DNA from: Chitinophagaceae bacterium
GTDB taxonomy: Bacteria; Bacteroidota; Bacteroidia; Chitinophagales; Chitinophagaceae
Assembly (NCBI GenBank): GCA_004173355.1
Contig: SEAD01000019.1
Location: 1 to 50,522, forward strand
DNA: 50,522 nt
Direction of reading: 5' to 3'
This document shows positions 43,148-50,522 of the stretch, piece after piece. A program made the translations under genes and the position numbers. The notes below the pieces were generated by a model. That model was not told the origin of the DNA, made no database searches, and was given only the letters and a program-made list of their open reading frames with translations. The stretch's first letter is position 1, and the number at the start of each line of letters is the position of its first letter.

Positions 43148-43577
43148 GCTTTCCAAGGTACCCATGATCGGTAGCCAGCAGCAGGGAGTAAAATTGGGGT
43201 ATAAGTAACACAACGGCTTCATCCGAGACATCGTACCAGATATATTCCCATGATTTCAGCAGATCTGAAAGAAGGACCCTGTCAACAGCCTCTTTAATGC
43301 CCCAGATCAGAAATACATCTGTATCAGTGCCGGAATTTTGACCGTCAGTTATTTCACGGATCAGATCAATTGTTTCGCGATCATGCAATGGAAATTTTTC
43401 AACCCTTCTTTCCAATTCCTCAAATAAATCTGAGTCACGGCTTCGGGAAGTATCCAGCCTTAAAACACGAAGCAATTCTGCAATTATCTGCTCCGATTCC
43501 GGGGAGGCAAGTGTTTCAACACGCAAGTACGACTCAGGATGATCCTTTGAAAAAATGTCGAGTTTAAATTGTTCCAC
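43122..43577 (-). CDS. Conserved-looking hypothetical protein
   Basis: 151 aa, no signal peptide, acidic. Helix-rich start (ESEQIIAELLRVLRLDTSRSRDSDLFEELERRVEKF) and a mixed C-terminal half (SWEYIWYDVSDEAVVLLIPQFYSLLLATDHGYLGKLNPF). I do not recognise it. It overlaps the kinase gene tail-to-tail by 26 bases. The amino-acid make-up is normal for a real protein, and no competing frame exists over most of its length. Possibly a small soluble regulator or an immunity-like protein, but nothing supports either. Confidence 0.6.
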   Translation of the reverse strand: MEQFKLDIFSKDHPESYLRVETLASPESEQIIAELLRVLRLDTSRSRDSDLFEELERRVEKFPLHDRETIDLIREITDGQNSGTDTDVFLIWGIKEAVDRVLLSDLLKSWEYIWYDVSDEAVVLLIPQFYSLLLATDHGYLGKLNPFSFPA

Positions 43578-43645
43578 CGCACCAAATTACGTTAAGTATC
43601 CCCGAAGCGTATATCCAGAAGACCAAAGAGTAGTTTTTGGTTCTT

Positions 43646-44734
43646 TCATTTTTTCGTCAGCAGGCTGCCATCACCAAACTCCTCCCCTACCAGGTTCGCC
43701 ATCAGCGAAGCCAGCTGCTGCTGGTAGAGTTGCTTCCCGTTGCGGCATTCACCCACCGGATCCACGCCGGGGCCCATCAATGCCATCCATGTCTGTGATG
43801 ATCCTTTAATAAAAAAACCATGGGAAGTCCACTGGTCATGTTTGCTTCCGCGACCATGATCGGTGGTGACCAGCAGGCTGGTGTTATTTTTATATCCGGG
43901 TGTCGACTGGATCCAGTTCCACAGTTCAGCGATCATCTGGTCGGCCTTGCTGATCGATTCGAGGTAGTTGTCGTAATGCCCCGAGTGTGCATACTCGTCC
44001 GATTCACCCAGACCCATCAAAACCACGCTGGGATTGTTTTTCGCCATGTATTCCTTTGCCGTGATAAATGTCAGCTGGTCCTTGCGTGTGCCCACATGTT
44101 CATTGATCACATCCGACTGTACCTGGTTTACGGCGGCAAATGTTGCAGAGCCGTTTTCTTCCATGTTGTCATAACCACTGTTCACCAGCAGGCCGTTCCG
44201 CTTCTGGCCGAGTATGTAGGGAAAGACATCCCATGAGGTAAACGCGGCTACTTTTCCCGAAAAATCTTTTTTGCCGTTGAGGTATTCGAGTACGTTTTTA
44301 TGCGGGTTGTGTTTTTTCTTATTGGATGAAATGGCGAGATCAGTATTTCCCGTAAACATTTCATGATAGCCGGGATAGGAAAAGCTGTAGATGTTGGAAA
44401 CATTCATGCGGCTGCGGAGATCGCGGTTACCGTAGAGTTGTCCTTTGCGGGAGATCACGCTCCATAAGAATGGCATCAGGCGTTTCCGGCGTTCATCCCC
44501 CGATTCGCCGCCATACAGGAGATTCATTGAAGAGGTGTCGGCTGTGTATTCGACATCACCCAGCAGGGAGGGATCCGCACCCCTGAACACTTCCTGCCAG
44601 CGAACCCCATCGAGTGTGATGATAACGAGGCGTCCTGAAGATCGCACTGGGACCTGGTCGATAAATCGTTCGGTTTTGGGTGTGGCCGAAGGAAGGGTCA
44701 TGAAAATCACAAGGCAGAATAAAAACACTTTCAT
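43646..44734 (-). CDS. Alkaline-phosphatase-superfamily hydrolase, secreted
   Basis: 362 aa from the ATG at 44734; a longer frame starting at 44788 adds a non-signal-like stretch. Signal peptide (MKVFLFCLVIFMTLPSATP). Superfamily metal and nucleophile regions: VIITLDGVRWQEVF, FSYPGYHEMFTGNTDL (nucleophile region), VLMGLGESDEYAHSGHYDNYLESI, and LLVTTDHGRGSKHDQWTSHG. Members hydrolyse phosphate monoesters, diesters or sulfate esters. The substrate is unknown. Confidence 0.85.
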   Translation of the reverse strand: MKVFLFCLVIFMTLPSATPKTERFIDQVPVRSSGRLVIITLDGVRWQEVFRGADPSLLGDVEYTADTSSMNLLYGGESGDERRKRLMPFLWSVISRKGQLYGNRDLRSRMNVSNIYSFSYPGYHEMFTGNTDLAISSNKKKHNPHKNVLEYLNGKKDFSGKVAAFTSWDVFPYILGQKRNGLLVNSGYDNMEENGSATFAAVNQVQSDVINEHVGTRKDQLTFITAKEYMAKNNPSVVLMGLGESDEYAHSGHYDNYLESISKADQMIAELWNWIQSTPGYKNNTSLLVTTDHGRGSKHDQWTSHGFFIKGSSQTWMALMGPGVDPVGECRNGKQLYQQQLASLMANLVGEEFGDGSLLTKK

Positions 44735-44886
44735 GATGAATGGTTTTGCAAAGAAACCCACACTATGTGACCACAGCGTTAACGGCACATGAACATGGGG
44801 TTAATTCCGTGCAAGTGTTCATATTAGCTTAATGATGGCTTAACACGGGGTTTATACTGGTTATGGAACTTCAATAAACCTTCGAA

Positions 44887-45744
44887 ATGGAAAAACGAAT
44901 TGTTGATGTGGTTGTGCTTTCGGATGTGCATCTTGGCACATATGCCTGCCGCGCGCGTGAGTTGCTGATCTACCTGCGAAGCATTTCACCACGACTGCTT
45001 ATCCTCAACGGGGATATCATCGATGGATGGCAGTTCAGCAAACACTACTTCCCGCCTGAGCATATTCAGGTGATCCAGGAGATCCTGTCATTCCTTTCGA
45101 AGGGTACAAGGGTTATTTATATTACGGGCAACCATGACGAGTCGCTGCGGCGGTATGCCGATATGCAGGTGGGCAACTTCCAGCTGGCGGACAAAGCACT
45201 GATCGAGATCAATGGTTCGGTCACCTGGGTATTCCATGGTGATGTGTTTGACCATACCAGCCGCAATCCCGCGCGGATGCTGAGTCGCCTGGGCAGCAAT
45301 GGTTACGCCCTATTGCTTGGTTTCAACAAAATGATCAACCGGATCAGCCGATTTTTCGGAAAGGAAAAAGTGTCGTTTGCCAAGTCGGTGATGAACCAGT
45401 TCAACAAACGGTTTGTAAAAATTGAAAAGTTTGAAGAACTGGTTGCCGGACTGGCTATCGAAAAGGATTATGATTGTGTGATTTGCGGGCATATCCACGA
45501 GCCGAAGAAACGCAGGATCAGCAATGACAAAGGATCGGTGATGTACCTCAATTCGGGCGACTGGGTGGAACACCTGACCACGCTGGAATACCACTCCAAT
45601 GACTGGCACCTTTACACCTTTGACCAGGTAGTGGAAAAATCGGTGAAGATGAAACGTGAGCGGCCTGACACGCAGGTGATCCCCGTTGATATCGATGTGT
45701 ATCTCGACACCCGTCTGCCACGCGCTACGGGCACCAATGGATAA
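44887..45744 (+). CDS. UDP-2,3-diacylglucosamine diphosphatase-like metallophosphoesterase
   Basis: 285 aa, no signal peptide. Calcineurin-like phosphoesterase with all motifs in order: DVHLGT, NGDIIDGW, TGNHDE, HGDVFD and CGHIHEPKK. The order and distances resemble the LpxH family, which cleaves UDP-2,3-diacylglucosamine to lipid X in lipid A synthesis. Members of this longer subgroup are widespread in Bacteroidota and are not all shown to do that reaction. Followed 27 bases later by a glycosyltransferase, so an envelope-lipid or glycan role is likely. Confidence 0.75.
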   Translation: MEKRIVDVVVLSDVHLGTYACRARELLIYLRSISPRLLILNGDIIDGWQFSKHYFPPEHIQVIQEILSFLSKGTRVIYITGNHDESLRRYADMQVGNFQLADKALIEINGSVTWVFHGDVFDHTSRNPARMLSRLGSNGYALLLGFNKMINRISRFFGKEKVSFAKSVMNQFNKRFVKIEKFEELVAGLAIEKDYDCVICGHIHEPKKRRISNDKGSVMYLNSGDWVEHLTTLEYHSNDWHLYTFDQVVEKSVKMKRERPDTQVIPVDIDVYLDTRLPRATGTNG

Positions 45745-45771
45745 AACCACGTTTTAATAAAACCCTTCGTC

Positions 45772-46797
45772 ATGAAAATCCTCTATGCGGTACAGGCTAC
45801 CGGAAACGGGCATATCAGTCGTGCCATGGAACTCCTCCCCCATCTCCGGGAATATGGCCAGGTTGACATTTTCCTGAGCGGCAACAACTCCCACCTGCGG
45901 CTGGATGCACCGGTGAAATACCGCAGCAAGGGGCTCAGCCTCTATTACAAGGGCACCGGTAGCCTGAACTACTGGCAGATGATGCGGGAGCTCAAACCGA
46001 TGCGGATCCGGAAGGAGATCATGGAGTTGCCGGTGGAGAAATATGACCTCGTATTGAATGATTTTGAACATATCACGGCAGCGGCCTGCGCACGCAAAGA
46101 TGTACCATCGGTAAACTTCGGCCACCAGGCCAGTTTCGCTTCCCCGTTTTCCCCAAGACCATTGCAGCGGAGTATGATTGGCGAATTCGTGCTGAAGAAC
46201 TATGCAAAGGCCGATCGTTATATCGGTTTACATTTCAAACGGTATGATGATTTTATATTTACACCGGTGGTGAAACAGAAAATCCGTGAGGCACAACCGG
46301 TCGATTTGCAATACGTAACCGTGTACCTGCCCTCGTGGAGCGAAGCGCAACTGGTGGAAATATTCAGCGAGTTCAGGGATATCCCGTTTGAAGTCTTCTG
46401 CCATGAGGTGAAACAGGTCAGACGTTTTGGCAACCTGACATTGCTGCCGGTGGATGGCGAGCTATTTAACCAGAGCCTGGTGTATTGCCACGGGATCATT
46501 ACTGGTGGCGGCTTTGAAACGCCCGCCGAGGCCCTGCACCTGGGGAAAAAGATTATGACGATCCCGATCCGGAACCAGTACGAACAACAATGTAATGCTG
46601 CCGCACTCGCGGAGATGGGTATCACGCGGTTGTCTTCCATCGACCATAATTTCCGGGAACACCTGTACACCTGGATGGATGAGGGCACTGTGTTGCAGAT
46701 GGATTACAGCAGGAGTATTGAACAGAGCCTGCGTTTCCTTTTCCACCCGCCGATGACAAACAGCCGTTATATGCGGGAGCTGGTGATGGCAAGCTGA
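45772..46797 (+). CDS. Glycosyltransferase (GT-B type)
   Basis: 341 aa, cytoplasmic. Starts MKILYAVQATGNGHISRAMELLPHL, the Rossmann fold and GNGH loop common to GT-B glycosyltransferases of the MGT/GT28-like kind, and has the donor-binding segment GIITGGGFETPAEALHLGKKIMTIPIRNQYEQQCNA in its C-terminal half. It probably transfers a sugar from a nucleotide donor; acceptor unknown. Cotranscribed with the LpxH-like gene upstream; a terminator follows. Confidence 0.85.
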   Translation: MKILYAVQATGNGHISRAMELLPHLREYGQVDIFLSGNNSHLRLDAPVKYRSKGLSLYYKGTGSLNYWQMMRELKPMRIRKEIMELPVEKYDLVLNDFEHITAAACARKDVPSVNFGHQASFASPFSPRPLQRSMIGEFVLKNYAKADRYIGLHFKRYDDFIFTPVVKQKIREAQPVDLQYVTVYLPSWSEAQLVEIFSEFRDIPFEVFCHEVKQVRRFGNLTLLPVDGELFNQSLVYCHGIITGGGFETPAEALHLGKKIMTIPIRNQYEQQCNAAALAEMGITRLSSIDHNFREHLYTWMDEGTVLQMDYSRSIEQSLRFLFHPPMTNSRYMRELVMAS

Positions 46798-46829
46798 TTT
46801 AATCCGTGCCGATATATACGTTAGTGATT

Positions 46830-46855
46830 GAGGGGCCCATGAGGGCTCCTTTTTT
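46830..46855 (+). terminator. Terminator of the LpxH-like/glycosyltransferase unit
   Basis: GAGGGGCCC (46830-46838) / GGGCTCCTT (46843-46851), 4-base loop, two G-U pairs, then T run to 46855; 32 bases after the stop. Confidence 0.85.
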
Positions 46856-46872
46856 GCGTGCGGTCAGGGCAT

Positions 46873-46909
46873 AAAAAAACCACTGTGGGGAGACTGTACC
46901 CACAGTGGT
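46873..46909 (-). terminator. Minus-strand terminator with no annotated gene upstream
   Basis: Eleven-base perfect arms ACCACTGTGGG (46879-46889) / CCCACAGTGGT (46899-46909), 9-base loop, followed on the minus strand by seven T. It would end a transcript coming from the right, where the only candidate is the fragment at 47177-47496. Confidence 0.85.
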
Positions 46910-47176
46910 AAACTGCATGAGAAATTGTCACGACGGTACTGCTAACCCAAATGACAATTGTAGAACGACGGAGTAGAAAGAACTGACGTAAAGATAGAGG
47001 GGTGATGTTACGGCAGGGTTACGCGATGGTTAAGCGAGTATTAAATGAATGGATGGGACAATCGCCCGGGCACGAGCAGGCATTGTCCGGAAAAATATGC
47101 AGTTTTACCACATCGGCGGCGGTTCTCACCAACTCCCAACGACAAAGTTTTAAAAAGGACCTTACGGGGTTTTTTT
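46910..47176. other. Non-coding stretch, nothing assigned
   Basis: No credible coding frame on either strand. An 8-base inverted repeat AATTGTCA / TGACAATT (minus strand, about 46923-46961, 24-base loop) lies next to the minus-strand terminator, and TATCTTTA on the minus strand (46996-46989) is near the -7 consensus, which would allow a short RNA of about 110 bases; evidence is thin. Confidence 0.35.
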
Positions 47177-47496
47177 TTATTTCAGGATAGTGAAAATTCG
47201 TTTTCCGGTTATCTCCTGCTTTGACAGTCTGTAAAATTTCCGTTTGTAAAAAAGAAAGATCTCTACCAGTAACCTCTGGCCTTCCACTCCGCTTCGAAGT
47301 CCATCTACGAGACTACGGGCAAACAACAAGTCGTAGCCCATCGACGTGAGCGCCTGAGATGTTAACAGTTCATGGGTGTGGACCAGCGCTGGATTCTCCG
47401 AATACACCCGGCATCCAGTGCTTGTATCAGCGTGCAGTATGATCCAGTCCGGAAAGCCGGAGCATCCTCTTCCGGAAAATCTTCCTTGTTGGTCAT
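47177..47496 (-). pseudogene. Probable frameshifted small gene (about 106 aa)
   Basis: From the ATG at 47496 the frame reads MTNKEDFPEEDAPAF, then leaves coding-like sequence. The frame one base earlier continues PDWIILHADTSTGCRVYSE and runs open to the stop at 47177 with helix-like sequence (TSQALTSMGYDLLFARSLVDGLRSG, VEIFLFYKRKFYRLSKQEI). Together they would form one 106-residue protein if one T were added in the TTTCC at the junction. No homologue recognised. A minus-strand terminator lies downstream. It could be a broken gene, a sequencing error, or a chance frame; a GTG start at 47407 would give only the last 76 residues. Confidence 0.4.
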
Positions 47497-47602
47497 CACA
47501 GCAGGCAAACTACTTTACCGAACCGGGCCAACATTGTTATATCCCTCGACAGATCAGGTTTTTTTCACCAGACAACAGCTTTTTTAAACATCTGCACCCC
47601 AC

Positions 47603-47630
47603 AAAAAAGGGACGCCTTAAAAGGCGTCCC
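47603..47630 (-). terminator. Terminator of the lipoprotein/TonB receptor operon
   Basis: GGGACGCCTT / AAGGCGTCCC, perfect 10-base arms (47609-47630), followed on the minus strand by six T (47608-47603), 25 bases after the stop at 47656. Confidence 0.93.
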
Positions 47631-47655
47631 GGAATTATAAACTAAATAAACTGAA

Positions 47656-49134
47656 TTAGAGATTCACAAATTTCGTCCAACCTTTCCACCAGGTTGCGTT
47701 CGCACCAGCTGGTGCAATAGCACCGCGGAAAGTCACGGTCTTGTCGAAGAAGGTATCACCTGTGAATTTGCCATCTGCGAATGCAGCGCCTGTCAGGATC
47801 TTCTGGTTACCATTTGATCCGCCGAAAGGAGTTGGATCGGGAGCGGTGTAATTGAACGGCTGGATGAGACGGGCTTCGTCTGATGTAGCAAGTACGATAT
47901 TGTCGTTGTTGCTGTTGGTGATCCATCCAAGCAGGTCAGCCTCGGTCTTGATGGTTGCACCGGCAGGACCGTTTGTGGCGTTGTTCGACAACTTGGTTGC
48001 AAGCGTGTTTCCTGCAAATGTATTGTTGCGGAGACGCAGTGAACTGTCTTCGATATTCAATACGGTTGACACACCAGTAGTGCCATCGATCAGCACACCC
48101 TGCGGCCATCCCATGATAATCGAGTTGAACAGGCTCAGTGAAGAGTTCCTGCGAATCTGCGCTCCTGCGCGGAACAGGCTGTTTCCGATGTTGCTAAGTG
48201 TAGCGCGTGGGCCGATTGCTGTGATGTTGGAGAAAATCGGGCTGGTTTCCGGAGTTACCGCAGTACCACCTGAGTTGTTATCACTTTCAAAAGCTTCTGA
48301 AGTTGAGATATCGGCAATCAGCGAATCGCGGAGTACGAGACCAAACTGGATTTTTCCGCTGAAACCGTTATCGGTATCAAAGTCATCATCCTGGGTTTTG
48401 TAGGCGATCAGGTATTTACAATTAACTGTACCACCAAACCATTCGTAAGCGTCATCCTTGGCATAGGAAACCTGGATGTGATCGATGGTTGTACCGCGGC
48501 CAACAGCAGCAAGGGTAAGACTGTTCAGCTCCTTGTCGGGCTGGGCGGCGTAACCGGCGTATTCGATACGAACGTACTGAAGTACACCCGTATTGTCATT
48601 GTCGTCAGGGGTTGCGCCACCACCTGCAATGGCGTCATTGTTCGCATTGTTGATGCCACCTTCCACTTCAAACGTACCCGGACCACCGCCCGTACCTGCA
48701 AATGAAGTATTGATATTCGCTTTTCCGCAAAGGATGATGCCACCCCAGTCACCTGAAGTTGGATTTGCAGAAGCGGATGTAAAGATGATTGGCTCATCAG
48801 CTGTACCGGCAGCCATGATTTTTGAACCGCGGCTGATTACCAGCGCAGTAACGTCGCTCGTTGTAAGCGCACATTTAACCGTAACACCCGCCTCGATAGT
48901 AAGGGTTGAGTTGTTCACGATGTAAACAGGCCCACGGAGGATATAAGTATTCCCTTTGCGGAAAGTAGTGTCAGAAGAAATCCTACCCTGTACAGTAATG
49001 GTCGCGCCGGTGTTTCCACCATTTCCACCACCAGGCTCGGTAATGATAATCGGCTCACCATCGGTTTCAATTTTGCGGCAACCGGTAGCAGTTACGGCAG
49101 CGATAGCAGTTAAATAAAGAATGTACTTTTTCAT
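47656..49134 (-). CDS. Beta-helix-like surface lipoprotein paired with a TonB receptor
   Basis: 492 aa. Lipoprotein signal peptide with C19 (TATGCRKI), then a glycine-rich linker (EPGGGNGGNTG). The body is a repetitive beta-rich protein with the pattern of a right-handed beta helix: short valine/isoleucine-rich strands with asparagine turns (TLTIEAGVTVKC; GSKIMAAGTADEPIIFTSA; TIDHIQVSYAKDDAYEWFGG). No catalytic motif is seen. It starts 32 bases after the TonB receptor gene ends, so the two form one operon, with the lipoprotein perhaps a surface-exposed binding partner of the receptor. Substrate unknown. No sorting domain at the C-terminus. Confidence 0.8.
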   Translation of the reverse strand: MKKYILYLTAIAAVTATGCRKIETDGEPIIITEPGGGNGGNTGATITVQGRISSDTTFRKGNTYILRGPVYIVNNSTLTIEAGVTVKCALTTSDVTALVISRGSKIMAAGTADEPIIFTSASANPTSGDWGGIILCGKANINTSFAGTGGGPGTFEVEGGINNANNDAIAGGGATPDDNDNTGVLQYVRIEYAGYAAQPDKELNSLTLAAVGRGTTIDHIQVSYAKDDAYEWFGGTVNCKYLIAYKTQDDDFDTDNGFSGKIQFGLVLRDSLIADISTSEAFESDNNSGGTAVTPETSPIFSNITAIGPRATLSNIGNSLFRAGAQIRRNSSLSLFNSIIMGWPQGVLIDGTTGVSTVLNIEDSSLRLRNNTFAGNTLATKLSNNATNGPAGATIKTEADLLGWITNSNNDNIVLATSDEARLIQPFNYTAPDPTPFGGSNGNQKILTGAAFADGKFTGDTFFDKTVTFRGAIAPAGANATWWKGWTKFVNL

Positions 49135-49166
49135 CAGTTTATTTGTTTAAAGAATTGTGCTTGTAA

Positions 49167-50522
49167 TTAGATTGAATAATTAAACGTGAGGCTGAAGTTT
49201 GTACCCAGTTTGCGGGTGAAACGGTAAGCGTCAATATTTTTCTGGAAAGAATCCTTGTTGTTCATGTTCTGGTAGAAATACTGGGTCCTGTTGATGATAT
49301 CGGAAATATTCAGACGCAGCTCACCTTTGTTCTGGATAATCTTCTTTGCAACCTGGAAGTCCAGCACAGGACGTGGTGCTTCAAACACGTTGGGCGTGCT
49401 CGCACCACCGGTTTTGTCACCCACGAGATACAACCTTTCACCAATCTGGTTGAAAAGGATCGTGGCATTGATACCCTTCTTCTCGTTATCATAAAGGATC
49501 CCGAGGTTAACCACATAAGGCGATTGTCCCTGCAGCGGACGATCCACATCAAAGGCGGAACTTTTTACGCGGCTGTAGATATAGGAAAGGTTGGACTGGA
49601 ACGTAAAGTTTTTGAGTCCCTGTGAAATCACATCCAGTTTTTTGCGCACTTCAAACTCAACTCCATAGGCATTGGCGAAGTCAACGTTTTCAAAACGGAA
49701 TGTACTCGCACCACCACTACCTTCAGAAAACAATTGCTCGATAGGAAGGTCGAAACGTTTGTAGAAAACACCGGCAGTCACTACCTCACCCGCACGCGGG
49801 TAGATCTCATAACGGAAATCGGCATTGATTACCTTGGTACGCTCGAGATTCGGATTACCCTGAACTGAAGCATTCAGTTCGAAGTCATACAGGTTGAGCG
49901 AAGCCAGTTCACGCAGCTCGGGACGAACCACAGTCTGGGAACCGGAAAGACGCAGGTTGGTTTTATTATTGAGTTTCAGCGTGGCATTCAGGCCAGGAAG
50001 GAAATCGGTGACCCTTGAATGGGTATGACGTTTGTCCCATGCCTTTACACTACCCACCAGCTGGTCGTAGTCTTCTACACGAAGACCATATACTACGCGG
50101 AGGTTTTTGGTAAACTGGTTATCAAACTGGATAAAGCCTGCATTCAGGATGGTGTTGGCCATGTAGCGGTACTGCTGGTCAACAATCGCGCTGAAAGCAA
50201 ACTGCTGGCTGGTGGCACTGCCATTGCCAAAATTCTCCGGGGCAAAAATCTGTCCGGCGGGCAACTGCCTCAGCGCCGCGTTATCGCGTGGCAGATAGTT
50301 CGCAAACAGGATGGCATCAAACAGGCGATCCTTGATCTGCAGCATGTATCCACCTTTCAGGGTCTGCTTCTGGCCCAGCCAATTGAAGCTGTAGCTCAGG
50401 TCACCACCACCGGTATAGATATAATCACTCAGGCTCTGGAAAATACGGCTGCCACTTTGCTGTGACAGGGTATTTGCAATGATCGCCGAATAGGGATCCG
50501 ATTCAGAAGCACGGCCATAAAG
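49167..50522 (-). CDS. TonB-dependent receptor, C-terminal part (runs off the window)
   Basis: The frame stays open to the right edge: 451 residues are inside the window and the 5' end is missing. An internal ATG at 50345 should not be taken as the start, because the upstream 59 codons (YGRASESDPYSAI, GGGDLSYSFNWLGQKQTLKGGY) are barrel-like and continuous. Outer-membrane barrel with OMP-type strands: NLRVVYGLRVEDYDQL, NLRLSGSQTVVRPELRELA, GEVVTAGVFYKRFDLPIEQLF and a terminal NFSLTFNYSI. Probably imports a substrate with the downstream lipoprotein; nature unknown. Confidence 0.88.
   Translation of the reverse strand, partial: LYGRASESDPYSAIIANTLSQQSGSRIFQSLSDYIYTGGGDLSYSFNWLGQKQTLKGGYMLQIKDRLFDAILFANYLPRDNAALRQLPAGQIFAPENFGNGSATSQQFAFSAIVDQQYRYMANTILNAGFIQFDNQFTKNLRVVYGLRVEDYDQLVGSVKAWDKRHTHSRVTDFLPGLNATLKLNNKTNLRLSGSQTVVRPELRELASLNLYDFELNASVQGNPNLERTKVINADFRYEIYPRAGEVVTAGVFYKRFDLPIEQLFSEGSGGASTFRFENVDFANAYGVEFEVRKKLDVISQGLKNFTFQSNLSYIYSRVKSSAFDVDRPLQGQSPYVVNLGILYDNEKKGINATILFNQIGERLYLVGDKTGGASTPNVFEAPRPVLDFQVAKKIIQNKGELRLNISDIINRTQYFYQNMNNKDSFQKNIDAYRFTRKLGTNFSLTFNYSI

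Noticed and set aside
47372-47645. Plus-strand open frames of 71 and 89 codons before the lipoprotein terminator.
   Set aside because: Their translations have unusual composition, one runs through the terminator hairpin, and the minus-strand frame is more protein-like.
50343-50345. ATG at 50345 as the start of the last TonB receptor.
   Set aside because: The frame is open upstream to the edge of the window and reads as barrel sequence, so this is an internal methionine.

Overview
The window looks like a chromosomal segment of a Bacteroidota bacterium, most likely a Chitinophagaceae-type member. This is inferred from several things read in the sequence: three large secreted proteins ending in type IX secretion (T9SS) type A sorting domains, two TonB-dependent receptors, a ftsX-DUF3098-uppP cluster, an AtpA with an insertion after its 'LLERAAK' segment, the general lack of Shine-Dalgarno sequences, and -7 boxes of the TAnnTTTG type with TTG about 20 bases upstream. 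I saw no rRNA, tRNA, insertion sequence, phage gene or CRISPR array. Apart from one probably broken small gene near 47.3 kb, the genes look intact.

Layout. 1-13.3 kb is mostly housekeeping: leuS with a secreted phosphodiesterase-fold protein (minus); ftsX-DUF3098-uppP-MFS-MBL hydrolase (plus); a flippase-like membrane protein with a DUF3108 protein (minus); ruvC (plus); greA-HIT (minus); and rsmA with a 2-hydroxyacid dehydrogenase (minus). 13.3-23.1 kb is a T9SS-cargo island: a secreted sugar/sorbosone dehydrogenase, divergent from two tandem paralogous adhesin-like proteins (941 and 1181 aa) that carry the same promoter layout (TTG-N20-TTAYTTTG). 23.1-27.4 kb holds pdxA, an ABC-2 exporter with a LolA-like protein, and a small secreted beta-domain protein with a strong promoter and a 22-bp perfect palindrome in its leader.

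27.4-32.6 kb contains a TonB receptor-TPR protein-winged-helix regulator operon, divergent from a CotH-kinase lipoprotein gene. The 338-bp region between them is the richest regulatory stretch in the window: two palindromes, two promoters facing the receptor, and a leader with two hairpins, the second followed by a T run, whose arms can pair in mutually exclusive ways. 32.7-36.9 kb is the F1Fo ATP synthase operon atpBEFHA, closed by a terminator directly after atpA, so atpG is not here. 37-41 kb has an ABC exporter half-transporter and a 742-aa secreted protein whose C-terminus resembles the His/Cys core of clan CD (caspase/gingipain-like) peptidases. 41.3-43.1 kb is an OmpR-type two-component pair. 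43.1-46.8 kb has a hypothetical protein, an alkaline-phosphatase-superfamily protein, an LpxH-like phosphoesterase and a glycosyltransferase.

46.8-47.65 kb is sparsely coding. It contains two opposed terminators, a probable frameshifted small gene, and the terminator of the next operon: a beta-helix-like lipoprotein and a TonB receptor that runs off the right edge.

The least-described candidates are the caspase-fold-like protein (38835-41063), the attenuator-like leader of the TonB receptor (30719-30961), the shared promoter layout of the paralogous T9SS cargo, and the palindrome in the leader of the 124-aa secreted protein. All functional calls come from reading the translations; no database search was run.
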